Below, in pieces: positions 17,388 through 25,161 of a DNA stretch of 64,000 nucleotides. The stretch comes from Thermotogae bacterium (GTDB taxonomy: Bacteria > Thermotogota > Thermotogae > Petrotogales > Petrotogaceae): contig JACKPH010000004.1 of NCBI GenBank assembly GCA_024233675.1, positions 55,898-119,897 of the forward strand, in the 5' to 3' direction. Position numbers and translations under genes: made by a program. The first letter of the stretch is position 1; each line of letters starts with the position of its first letter. The notes beneath the pieces were generated by a model that worked only from the letters and a program-made list of their open reading frames with translations, had not been told where the DNA came from and ran no database searches.

Positions 17388-18633
17388 AATATTCGCTTAA
17401 AATATCCTCAATATCTTCTGCAGCGGAATCTAAAGAATCTTTTGCATCATAGTCACCTATTACTGTATCTTCCCATGCTGTTGCTATTGAATCTTCTATT
17501 TCATTCCATGCAGGATGAGGAGATCTTGCAACTGCTGTTTTTAACTGCTGCATATATATTCCGAAATAATCATGATTTCTTATAAAAGGATCATCTGCTA
17601 TACTTTTTAAAACAGGCATCTGACCTACTTTTGCAAATTCAAGCTGCACATCATATGAAGTGATATATTTCATAAATTCAAATGCTTCCTGTTTATATTT
17701 TGTTGACTGAAACATAACTATATCTTCTCCGCCTACTACAGATCTTGATCCGTTTTCTCCGGCAGGCATAAGTGCATAATTAATTTCTGCGTCAGGGTAC
17801 TGACCTTTTATTATGGAATGTCCCCATGGTCCGCTTATAACCATTGCATAAATATTTTCAGCATAACCTTCGAGTGCTCCTATTCCGCCTGAGCCTGTAA
17901 CTATATCCGAAATACAGCCCTCATCATATAATTCTTTGTATTCATTAAGAATTGCAACACTCTGTTTTGAATTAACATGACCTTCAGCGGTATTATTATC
18001 TGAATTAAGTATTTCTCCGCCTGCGGAATAAATCCACGGTATTGAATTCCAAGGGCCGAGTCCGCTGTCAGCAAAACCCCACTGATCTATTTCTCCGTCA
18101 CCGTCATTATCTTTTGTAAGAAGTTTTATATCCTCAAAAAATTCATCCATTGTTCTCGGTGGATGAGATAAACCTGCTTCGTTAAAAAGTTTTTTATTCC
18201 ATAACAATACTCTTGTATTTGTATCAAGAGGAAGACCGTAATAATTTCCGTCCCATTTACATGTTGAAAGAGGTCCTTCAAGAAATTCATCTTTCATTTT
18301 GTTGAATTCTGCCGGAAATTCTTTGTCTAGTTTCATAAGTACGTCTATATTTCCGAACTGCGGAACCCATATTATATCCATTCTCATTAAATCGGGAAAA
18401 TCCTGAGAAGCAGTACTTACTACAAGTCTTTTTCTCATTTCATCGCTTGAAACCTGTGTTTCAACAATTTTTACACCCGGATGTGTTTTTTCGAAATCAG
18501 GTATTACTTTCTCAGTAAGAACTTTGTATTCCCCTGATGTTGTTGAATAAGAATGCCATAAAACAAGTTCTTTAGCTGCAAATGAAAATACACACAACAA
18601 CAAAACAAAAATAACAACCAACGACTTTTTCAT
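17386..18633 (-). CDS. Extracellular sugar-binding protein of ABC importer
   Basis: This is a 415-residue family-1 solute-binding protein. The N-terminus is a cleavable signal peptide (MKKSLVVIFVLLLCVFSFA) without a lipobox cysteine at the cleavage site, and the mature part begins KELVLWHSYS. This argues for a periplasmic protein in a diderm and not a Firmicutes lipoprotein. DNDGDGEIDQWGFA and later Trp/Tyr residues are typical of oligosaccharide binders. It is followed by MalF- and MalG-type permeases and GH66, and preceded by a ROK regulator. The ligand is inferred to be an isomalto-oligosaccharide. Confidence 0.9.
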   Translation of the reverse strand: MKKSLVVIFVLLLCVFSFAAKELVLWHSYSTTSGEYKVLTEKVIPDFEKTHPGVKIVETQVSSDEMRKRLVVSTASQDFPDLMRMDIIWVPQFGNIDVLMKLDKEFPAEFNKMKDEFLEGPLSTCKWDGNYYGLPLDTNTRVLLWNKKLFNEAGLSHPPRTMDEFFEDIKLLTKDNDGDGEIDQWGFADSGLGPWNSIPWIYSAGGEILNSDNNTAEGHVNSKQSVAILNEYKELYDEGCISDIVTGSGGIGALEGYAENIYAMVISGPWGHSIIKGQYPDAEINYALMPAGENGSRSVVGGEDIVMFQSTKYKQEAFEFMKYITSYDVQLEFAKVGQMPVLKSIADDPFIRNHDYFGIYMQQLKTAVARSPHPAWNEIEDSIATAWEDTVIGDYDAKDSLDSAAEDIEDILSEY

Positions 18634-18645
18634 GATAATCCTCCC

Positions 18646-19830
18646 TTACATATTTAGATTGAAAATTTTTTCGTCAAACATCTTATATATAACTCCCATT
18701 GTCCACGCATCTTCACCAAGTTTATCAGTATCAAAAACAATATTTCTTCCTATTTTTCCGAATGATTTTTCCACAGCATAATTAATTGTATTTTCAAGAA
18801 AATCATCTTTAAACTCAAGTGCTTCACCACCTATAAGAAAATACTCAGGAGAAAGAATATTGATAAGATTTTTTACCGCAATTCCAATAAGATAAGAATA
18901 TTCTTTAAAAGCTTTTTTATAATTTTTATAATCCTCTTCTCTGGCAAGTCTTATAAACTCTCTTTCAGAAAATTCAGTATCTTTAAGTTCTTTGTATTTA
19001 TTAATAAGTTTTTCCGATTCAGTTTCTTTTTTAATCATCTCTACTATATTTTTAAAAGTTGCTTCCGCTTCAAGACATCCGTTATCACCGCATGTACATT
19101 TTTCACCGTTTTCTTTAATTACCATGTGTCCTATTTCACCGACACCTATGCCGTTATATGCTTCGGAATTTATAAAAATAGAACCTCCTATACCGACACC
19201 GAGAGTCATTACAACAGAATTTTTATATTTTTTTATATTTCCTTCCCAGTAATGAGTCATTGAAAAAGAATCAACATCGTTAAAAATATAAGTATCAATA
19301 CCTGTTTCTTCTTTAATTATTTTACCGAGATAAAAGTTATTAAGATTAAGTATATATGAATTAACAACACAGCCTTCTTTTGTATTAACTATTCCTGATA
19401 TTCCTATACCTACAGAAATCGGATTTTTTATTTTTTCATTTTTTAAACTTTCTGTTATATGTTTTATAATTATTTCCTCAGTAATTTTTTCAAAATAAAA
19501 AGTTTCACGGTAAAGTTTTTCTCCTGAAAAATCTGTTATAAGATTGTTTATATAACCCATACCTATTTTGAAAGCTATAAATTCTCCGTAATTCTTATTA
19601 AGTGACAACAGTATCGGTCTTCTTCCTCCCGTTGAATCAGTTTCTCCTTTTTCAACAAGAATATCTTTTGATATCATTTCATTCACTATTTTTGTCACTG
19701 TAGCACCGCTAAGGCTGACTTTTTTCGATATAGATGTTCTGTCAGTCTCTTTTTTTTCAAAAATTTCTTTTATAATATTTTTTTCGTTAATATTTCTTAT
19801 AAGTTCCCTGCTTCCGACTATTTTTTTCAT
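18646..19830 (-). CDS. ROK-family transcriptional regulator
   Basis: This 394-residue NagC/XylR-type ROK protein has an N-terminal winged helix (DRTSISKKVSLSGATVTKIV) for DNA binding. The sugar-kinase-like domain carries the ROK zinc signature CTCGDNGCLEAEAT and the ATP/sugar-site stretch VMTLGVGIGGSIF. It is first in the operon, 12 bp before the binding-protein gene. It most likely represses the operon until a sugar such as glucose or isomaltose binds. Confidence 0.9.
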   Translation of the reverse strand: MKKIVGSRELIRNINEKNIIKEIFEKKETDRTSISKKVSLSGATVTKIVNEMISKDILVEKGETDSTGGRRPILLSLNKNYGEFIAFKIGMGYINNLITDFSGEKLYRETFYFEKITEEIIIKHITESLKNEKIKNPISVGIGISGIVNTKEGCVVNSYILNLNNFYLGKIIKEETGIDTYIFNDVDSFSMTHYWEGNIKKYKNSVVMTLGVGIGGSIFINSEAYNGIGVGEIGHMVIKENGEKCTCGDNGCLEAEATFKNIVEMIKKETESEKLINKYKELKDTEFSEREFIRLAREEDYKNYKKAFKEYSYLIGIAVKNLINILSPEYFLIGGEALEFKDDFLENTINYAVEKSFGKIGRNIVFDTDKLGEDAWTMGVIYKMFDEKIFNLNM

Positions 19831-19943
19831 ATTTTATAAATAATTATTTCTTTTTATTCAGTTTTTTCTTTCTTATTCTTCAAATTTTTCTGATAATTAC
19901 TTTCTGATATAATTGATTTATACATATAAAGGAAGTGATTACA

Positions 19944-20528
19944 CTGATTGTTTTTGCATTTGATATGGGCGGAGTAACTGTTAATAACTCGGATGTTATT
20001 CCTAAAATATTTGAATTTTACGGCATGGATAAAGAATATTTTACAAATAAAGGTTTTTATTCTCTTCTGAAAAAATTAAGTATAGGTTCAATTTCCGAAG
20101 AAATTTTCTGGAAAGATTTTTGTGACAAAACAAATCTAAAAAACAACGGTAATCTTTTTGAAAAATTTTTTAATCCGGAGTTAAATCAGGATACCGCAGA
20201 AATTATAAAAAAGCTGAAAGAAAATTACAGGGTAATCTGTATTACAAACACTATTGAATCTCATTATAATATACATATGAAAAACGGTGATTATAATCTT
20301 TTTGACAAAGTTTATACTTCATTTTCTGAAAATATTCAAAAACCAGACGGAAAATTTTATTTATCGGTTCTTGAAAAAGAAAATATTCATCCCGGTGAAT
20401 TAATTTTCACTGATGATTCCGAAGAAAATATTAATTCTGCCCTTAAACTCGGAATAAAGGCTATTCATTTTAAAAATCCGGAACTACTCAGAAAAGATCT
20501 GAAAAATTTTATAAATTTTAAAAAATAA
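19944..20528 (+). CDS. HAD-superfamily hydrolase
   Basis: This protein of about 194 residues is of the HAD phosphatase superfamily, subfamily IA type. Motif I is FDMGGV, motif II is in VICITNT, and motif III/IV is LIFTDDSEENINSALKLG. The usual annotation start, GTG at 19935, lies inside the Shine-Dalgarno AAAGGAAGTGA, so it cannot be right. In-frame CTG at 19944 lies 8 bases after GGAAG, the same spacing as ATG in sibling genes, and gives the expected MIVFAFDMGG beginning. The substrate may be a sugar phosphate or nucleotide. It stands between the ROK operon and a TetR unit. Confidence 0.8.
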   Translation: MIVFAFDMGGVTVNNSDVIPKIFEFYGMDKEYFTNKGFYSLLKKLSIGSISEEIFWKDFCDKTNLKNNGNLFEKFFNPELNQDTAEIIKKLKENYRVICITNTIESHYNIHMKNGDYNLFDKVYTSFSENIQKPDGKFYLSVLEKENIHPGELIFTDDSEENINSALKLGIKAIHFKNPELLRKDLKNFINFKK

Positions 20529-20559
20529 CTTTGAAATTATTAAATAATATGATAAAATA

Positions 20560-20581
20560 AAAACGACATCGATGTCGTTTT
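20560..20581. promoter_or_regulatory. Perfect 22-bp palindrome before tetR
   Basis: AAAACGACATCGATGTCGTTTT is a perfect loopless palindrome 18 bases before the tetR start codon. It is followed by TTATTTT, so it may act as terminator of the HAD gene. Its place between a TATGATAAAAT -10-like sequence and the TetR start also suits an operator. Both roles are possible. Confidence 0.6.
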
Positions 20582-20599
20582 TATTTTCCGGAGGTATTT

Positions 20600-21166
20600 A
20601 TGAAAAAAAGTGATATTACAAAAAAACTGATAAAAGACTCAGCAAAAGAACTTTTCAGAGGTAGCGGATATTCAGGAATTACTATGAAAGATATATGTGA
20701 AAAAAGCGGTTTAAGCAGAGGCGGTTTATACAGATATTATAGCTCTGTTAAAAATATAATGCTTGATATTCTTGAAGAAGATAAAAATAATTCTGAAGAA
20801 GATTTGAAAAAAGCAATTGAATTAAAAATTCCTGCAAAAATAATTTTTGATATTTTTTTGGAAAATATAAAAAGGGATATAAAATCAGAAGAGAACAGAT
20901 TCTTTTTTTCCGTACATGAATTTTCATTTAAAGAACCCGAAAAGAATGAATATATGAATAAACGATTTGAATCCGCAGTAAGAATTATGTCTTTACTTTT
21001 GGATTACGGTAAAAAAACAGGTGAATTTAAAAATTTTGAAACCTGTAGTACTGCTGCATTTATTACTTTTTTCAGGGACAGCATAATAACATCATCTGTT
21101 AATCTTATTTTTTCTGATGAATTCCTTGATGAACAGTTTAAAATACTAAAAGGGATGATAATATGA
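20600..21166 (+). CDS. TetR-family regulator of the CAT-like gene
   Basis: This is a 188-residue TetR protein with an N-terminal HTH (GITMKDICEKSGLSRGGLYRYY), a shape seen in AcrR-type repressors. The C-terminal domain is variable and helical. Its stop overlaps the ATG of the chloramphenicol-acetyltransferase-like gene (ATGA), so the two are translationally coupled. A perfect palindrome directly upstream could be its autoregulatory operator. An inducing drug is likely but unknown. Confidence 0.85.
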   Translation: MKKSDITKKLIKDSAKELFRGSGYSGITMKDICEKSGLSRGGLYRYYSSVKNIMLDILEEDKNNSEEDLKKAIELKIPAKIIFDIFLENIKRDIKSEENRFFFSVHEFSFKEPEKNEYMNKRFESAVRIMSLLLDYGKKTGEFKNFETCSTAAFITFFRDSIITSSVNLIFSDEFLDEQFKILKGMII

Positions 21167-21816
21167 ATTTTCACAAAATTGATTTAAAAACATGGCCACC
21201 GGCACAGATGTTTTACTATTACTCTAAGATGGCAGTAACAACATTTTCGGTAAATATTTCTATTGATGTCACAAACACAAGAAAATTTTTAAAAGAAAAA
21301 AATTTAAAGTTTTTTCCTGCATATGTTTATATAATAAGTAAAAATATTTCAAAGGAAAATAATTTATGTATTACAGAAAAAGATAATGATGTAGGTTTTT
21401 GGGATTTTCTTAACCCTGTTTATCCTCAGTTTCATGAAGATGATAAAACAACATCTCTTCTATGGACGGAATATTCGGAAAATTTTGAAGAATTTTATGA
21501 AAATTATACCGAAGATATTAAAAATCACGGAAATTCACACGGGGTATTATCTTCAAAAGGTATTCCACCTGAAAATTCATTTGTAATTTCATGCATTCCG
21601 TGGTTTACTTTTAACAGTTTTTCACTTTATAATCACGGAATAAAAAATTATTATTTTCCTTCTTTTGAATCAGGTGCTTTTTATGAGGAAAATAAAAAAA
21701 TTTTAATGCCGCTTTCCGTAACTGTTCATCACGCAAATACAGACGGTTATTTATTAAAAACCTTATTTGAAAATATAAAAAAAGATTTTTCAGAACCATA
21801 TTCATGGATAAAATAA
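21163..21816 (+). CDS. Chloramphenicol acetyltransferase (CatA)-like acyltransferase
   Basis: This 217-residue protein aligns end to end with CatA-type chloramphenicol acetyltransferases. The N-terminal HKIDLKTWPPAQMFYYY, the mid WDFLNPVYPQFH and the catalytic VHHANTDGYL are present. In the last of these, His190 is the likely general base and Asp194 the structural partner. The second His of the classical HHxxxDGxH motif is replaced by Leu (residue 197), so drug specificity may differ. Family enzymes are trimers and acetylate the 3-hydroxyl of chloramphenicol. Resistance is not proven by sequence. It is co-transcribed with the TetR gene. Confidence 0.8.
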   Translation: MNFHKIDLKTWPPAQMFYYYSKMAVTTFSVNISIDVTNTRKFLKEKNLKFFPAYVYIISKNISKENNLCITEKDNDVGFWDFLNPVYPQFHEDDKTTSLLWTEYSENFEEFYENYTEDIKNHGNSHGVLSSKGIPPENSFVISCIPWFTFNSFSLYNHGIKNYYFPSFESGAFYEENKKILMPLSVTVHHANTDGYLLKTLFENIKKDFSEPYSWIK

Positions 21817-21843
21817 AAATACGGACTATATGTCCGTATTTTT
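21815..21843. terminator. Bidirectional terminator
   Basis: AAAAATACGGAC pairs with GTCCGTATTTTT between the convergent CAT-like and MATE genes. The end of the MATE gene overlaps it. Confidence 0.85.
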
Positions 21844-23206
21844 ATACTTTTTCGGGAATTTTTTCTGAAATTACTTTTTTAAATTTTTTCATCTCAATAT
21901 AGTACAGAAGTCCCGATAAAAATATGGCTATAAAATCAGCTAAAGGCTGAGAATAAACTATTCCGTTCAATCCTATAAAATGATTAAGAATAAAAAGAAG
22001 CGGTATAAATACAAAACCCTGTCTTGATATTGAAAGCACAAGTGATGCTGTCGCGGCACCTATTGCCTGCAGTGTATTTATAAACAGGAACATAATTCCC
22101 ACAAAAGGTCCTGATATCATTATTGCCTTTACAAATGAAACACCGTAAGAATATACTTCCTGATTATCTATAAAAGCTTTTACTATATTACCTGAAAAAT
22201 TCCAGCAAACAAGTGTAAGACTTACACCAAGTACAAGGGCGCATATTGCTGTAAATTTTATTATACTTCTGAATTTCTCCATATTTTTTGCACCGTAAAA
22301 ATATCCGAGCAGTGGCTGTACTCCCTGTCCCAATCCTATCAGGAAGAAAAAAACTATCATATTAACTTTGGTAGCTACTCCCATTGCCGCAACCGGATTA
22401 TCACCGTAAGAAGAAAGAAAATTATTGAGAAGAATATTGGAAACACTCATTAAAATATTATTAAAAGCGGCAGGAAGACCTATTGCCATTACTCCCGTAA
22501 AAATTTTTTCTTTCATACTGAAATCTTTAAAAGATATTGAAAGAATAGATTTTTTCTTCATAAAGTAAATAACATAATATAATGCACCCGCTATATTTCC
22601 TATTACCGTTGCAAGTGCCGCACCGAAAATTCCCAATTTTAATCCGAGTATCATTATAGGATCAAGTATAATATTCATAACTGTTCCAACCATTACACCC
22701 ACCATTGCTTCTTTTGCTTTTCCTTCAGAACGTACAATATTACTGAAAGCATTTGAAATTATTACAAAAGGTGCACTGAACATAACGCATAAAAGATATT
22801 CCCTTGTATATTCAATTGTATTGGCACTTGTTCCTATAAGTGTAAGAATATTTTCTATAAAAAATGAAAAAAGAAATATATAAATTACCCCTACAATAGC
22901 TCCGGAATAAAAACAGAAAGAAGAAACTTTTTTTGCGTATTCATGTTCCCCTCTTCCGAGTGCTCTTGAAATAACTGAAGTACCGCCTATTCCGAAAAGA
23001 TTACCTGTTGCCATAAACAATAAAAAAACAGGTGTTGCAAGCGAAACTGCCGCAACCTGAAGCGGATCTCCTGTCTGACCAACAAAAAAAGTATCGGCAA
23101 TATTATATATTAATATTACAAGCATACTCAGCATAGCAGGAATTGCATTTTTCGCAACAAGTTTAGGTACAGAAACATCATCGTATATTTTAGTACTTTG
23201 ATTCAT
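21842..23206 (-). CDS. MATE-family multidrug exporter
   Basis: This 454-residue membrane protein has about twelve helices in two homologous halves. The family stretch PAMLSMLVILIYNIADTFFVGQ opens the first half and LPAAFNNILMSVSNILLNNF opens the second. MATE proteins export drugs or metabolites in exchange for Na+ or H+. A MarR-type operator lies just upstream of the start and matches the one at the marR promoter, so the two genes form a regulated pair. Confidence 0.95.
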   Translation of the reverse strand: MNQSTKIYDDVSVPKLVAKNAIPAMLSMLVILIYNIADTFFVGQTGDPLQVAAVSLATPVFLLFMATGNLFGIGGTSVISRALGRGEHEYAKKVSSFCFYSGAIVGVIYIFLFSFFIENILTLIGTSANTIEYTREYLLCVMFSAPFVIISNAFSNIVRSEGKAKEAMVGVMVGTVMNIILDPIMILGLKLGIFGAALATVIGNIAGALYYVIYFMKKKSILSISFKDFSMKEKIFTGVMAIGLPAAFNNILMSVSNILLNNFLSSYGDNPVAAMGVATKVNMIVFFFLIGLGQGVQPLLGYFYGAKNMEKFRSIIKFTAICALVLGVSLTLVCWNFSGNIVKAFIDNQEVYSYGVSFVKAIMISGPFVGIMFLFINTLQAIGAATASLVLSISRQGFVFIPLLFILNHFIGLNGIVYSQPLADFIAIFLSGLLYYIEMKKFKKVISEKIPEKV

Positions 23207-23225
23207 AGATATTCTCCTTTATTAA

Positions 23226-23239
23226 TGTAGCACGCTACT
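23226..23239. promoter_or_regulatory. MarR operator of the MATE gene
   Basis: TGTAGCACGCTACT has arms GTAGC and GCTAC, the same as the site at 23697-23710. It lies 20 bases before the MATE start, between the marR and MATE genes. Confidence 0.75.
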
Positions 23240-23260
23240 TTATTTTATAAAAAATATATA

Positions 23261-23680
23261 TTATTTTATATTTTCATACATTTTTGTAAGAAGTTCTCTT
23301 AACTTTTTAACTTCATCATTTTTTATATCAGAAATAAGTTTTTTTTCATTTTTATTTTTGAGAAAATTAATTTCTTCATAAGCACTTTTACCTTTAGGTG
23401 TTATATAAATATTTTTTATTCTTCCGTCTTCAGAATCAAACTTACTTATAACAAAACCTTTTTTTTCCATTCTTTTTATTATTCCAACCATTGTAGGATG
23501 GGAAACGCCGAAATAATCCTCAAGCTCTTTCTGTGAAATTTTATCTGTAGCTTTTTCTTTAAAAAAAACAATAACCCTAAACTGGGCTATAGTAAGTCCG
23601 GCTTTTTTTAGTTCCTTATTTGCAGTTTTCTCAACAGTATCATGAATTAATTTTATTAAAAAACCTATATCTTTCTCCAA
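23261..23680 (-). CDS. MarR-family regulator of the MATE exporter
   Basis: This 139-residue MarR protein has a winged helix (ISQKELEDYFGVSHPTMVGIIKRM) and the DGRIKNIYITPKG wing. The start is TTG at 23680, picked because TTTTGGAGGAGTAAT precedes it; the longer frame from 23722 runs through the operator and promoter and is not believable. A TATAAT box directly abuts the operator upstream, so the protein should repress itself and the downstream MATE gene until a drug-like ligand binds. Confidence 0.85.
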   Translation of the reverse strand: MEKDIGFLIKLIHDTVEKTANKELKKAGLTIAQFRVIVFFKEKATDKISQKELEDYFGVSHPTMVGIIKRMEKKGFVISKFDSEDGRIKNIYITPKGKSAYEEINFLKNKNEKKLISDIKNDEVKKLRELLTKMYENIK

Positions 23681-23696
23681 ATTACTCCTCCAAAAA

Positions 23697-23710
23697 TGTA
23701 GCCTGCTACA
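23697..23710. promoter_or_regulatory. MarR operator of the marR promoter
   Basis: TGTAGCCTGCTACA is a palindrome with 2-base spacer, next to a minus-strand TATAAT box at about 23711-23717. It shares GTAGCnnGCTAC with the site before the MATE gene. Confidence 0.8.
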
Positions 23711-23836
23711 ATTATATAACACATAATAAAAATATATATTAATTTTAAATTACCGAAAATAAACAAATAATTATATTAATCATACATATTTCTTGAAAAC
23801 CGATTTTTTTATCTATATTTGGCATTTTTTATTATC

Positions 23837-23855
23837 CAACAACTTGTTGTATAAT
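23837..23855 (+). promoter_or_regulatory. TetR operator overlapping a -10 box
   Basis: CAACAACTTGTTG (23837-23849) is a perfect palindrome immediately before TATAAT (23850-23855). It lies 42 bases before the start of the TetR gene of the hypB operon, so TetR binding would block RNA polymerase. Confidence 0.7.
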
Positions 23856-23897
23856 AAATTTGTGTATTTTTTATCAAATGTATACGGAGATGTTAAT

Positions 23898-24461
23898 ATG
23901 AATAAAAATCCTGAGCAATGTCTCAGAACAAAAGAAAATCTCATGGAAGCTTTTTGGGAATTATATTCCGAAAATCCAATAGAAAAAATTACTGTAAAAG
24001 AAATTACACAAAAGGCTAATTACAACAGAAGTACATTTTATGAGTATTTTAAAGATACTCATGATGTTCTTGATCAGATAGAAGATAAAGTTATTCCGAA
24101 ACTTGAAGAAATTCCTCCTTTAAATTCATTAAGTGAAAAAGAGGCTACACCTTTTAATCTTTTTATGAAAATTTATGAAAAAAACAGTAAATATTACTGT
24201 CTTTTACTCGGAGAAAAAGGTGATCCTTATTTTTCACAAAAATTTAAAAATGCTTTAAAACCTTTAATTATAGAAACTTTTCTAAAAAACTACAAAAAAG
24301 ATTATTTAAAGCTTGATTTTCTCTTAGAATTTATTCTTTCCGGAATGATAGGGACAATGACATACTGGTTCGGAAAAAATAAAATTCTTAATTCCGATGA
24401 ACTTTTTGAAGTTGTTCACAGTTTCATGAAAAAAGGAGTTAATAGTTTTATTGATAAATAA
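23898..24461 (+). CDS. TetR-family regulator of the hypB-hypA operon
   Basis: This 187-residue TetR-like protein has an HTH (KITVKEITQKANYNRSTFYEYF) and an AcrR-type helical C-terminus resembling the TetR_C_8/DhaS group. The ATG at 23898 is chosen by the ACGGAGATG site; the longer open frame to 23793 crosses the promoter and operator. Only 12 bp separate it from hypB, so it heads and probably represses the operon TetR-hypB-flavoenzyme-hypA. This control is unusual for Ni-insertion genes. Confidence 0.8.
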   Translation: MNKNPEQCLRTKENLMEAFWELYSENPIEKITVKEITQKANYNRSTFYEYFKDTHDVLDQIEDKVIPKLEEIPPLNSLSEKEATPFNLFMKIYEKNSKYYCLLLGEKGDPYFSQKFKNALKPLIIETFLKNYKKDYLKLDFLLEFILSGMIGTMTYWFGKNKILNSDELFEVVHSFMKKGVNSFIDK

Positions 24462-24473
24462 CGGAGGTGTTGT

Positions 24474-25145
24474 ATGGAAAATTTCAGAATTCTCGAAATA
24501 AAAGAAAGTGTTTTCGGAGATAACAATAAAATGGCTGATTCTCTGAGAAAAGATTTGAAAAGTAAAGGTGTATTTTTACTTAATGTTATGTCATCACCGG
24601 GATCAGGAAAAACTTCAACAATTGTTAAAACTATTGAATATCTGAAAGATTTAAACATAGGTGTAATGGAAGCCGATATTGATTCTGCTGTCGATGCCGA
24701 AACTGTTTCAAAAACAGGAGCCAAGGTTATTCAGCTTCATACGGGAGGTATGTGTCATTTAGATGCCGAAATGACAAAACAGGGTCTTGAAGGATTAGGT
24801 ACAGATAATCTTGATCTTGTAATACTCGAAAATGTCGGTAATCTTGTATGTCCTGCTGAATTTGATACAGGTTCTTCAAAAAATATAATGATACTCAGTG
24901 TTCCTGAGGGGGATGACAAGCCTCTGAAATATCCGCTTATGTTTTCAATATGTGATATTTTACTCATAAATAAAATAGATGCTATAGAAAATTTTGACTT
25001 TGATTTTAAAGCAGTTGAAGAAAGAGCTAAAAATATTAATCCTAATATTAAAATAATACCTATATCCGCCAAAAAGAATGAAAATATAGATAAATTTGCG
25101 GATTGGATTAAAGATGAAATTAAAAAATGGAAAGAAAACAAATAA
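24474..25145 (+). CDS. hypB: HypB nickel-insertion GTPase
   Basis: This 223-residue HypB GTPase works with HypA to put Ni into [NiFe]-hydrogenase. The Walker A motif is SSPGSGKTS (41-49). The metal-binding GGMCHLDAEM (Cys94, His95) and ENVGNLVCPAEFD (Cys126) are conserved, and NKID gives the guanine specificity. It has no N-terminal CxxCGC or His-rich nickel-storage tail. It sits between a TetR gene and a large flavin/iron-sulphur oxidoreductase, with hypA at the far end. No hydrogenase subunit is in the window. Confidence 0.95.
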   Translation: MENFRILEIKESVFGDNNKMADSLRKDLKSKGVFLLNVMSSPGSGKTSTIVKTIEYLKDLNIGVMEADIDSAVDAETVSKTGAKVIQLHTGGMCHLDAEMTKQGLEGLGTDNLDLVILENVGNLVCPAEFDTGSSKNIMILSVPEGDDKPLKYPLMFSICDILLINKIDAIENFDFDFKAVEERAKNINPNIKIIPISAKKNENIDKFADWIKDEIKKWKENK

Positions 25146-25161
25146 CTCAGGGGGGAGACGT

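Noticed and set aside
20560..20581. Terminator only
   Set aside because: A loopless palindrome forms a poor hairpin and lies at an operator-like position, so I kept both roles open.
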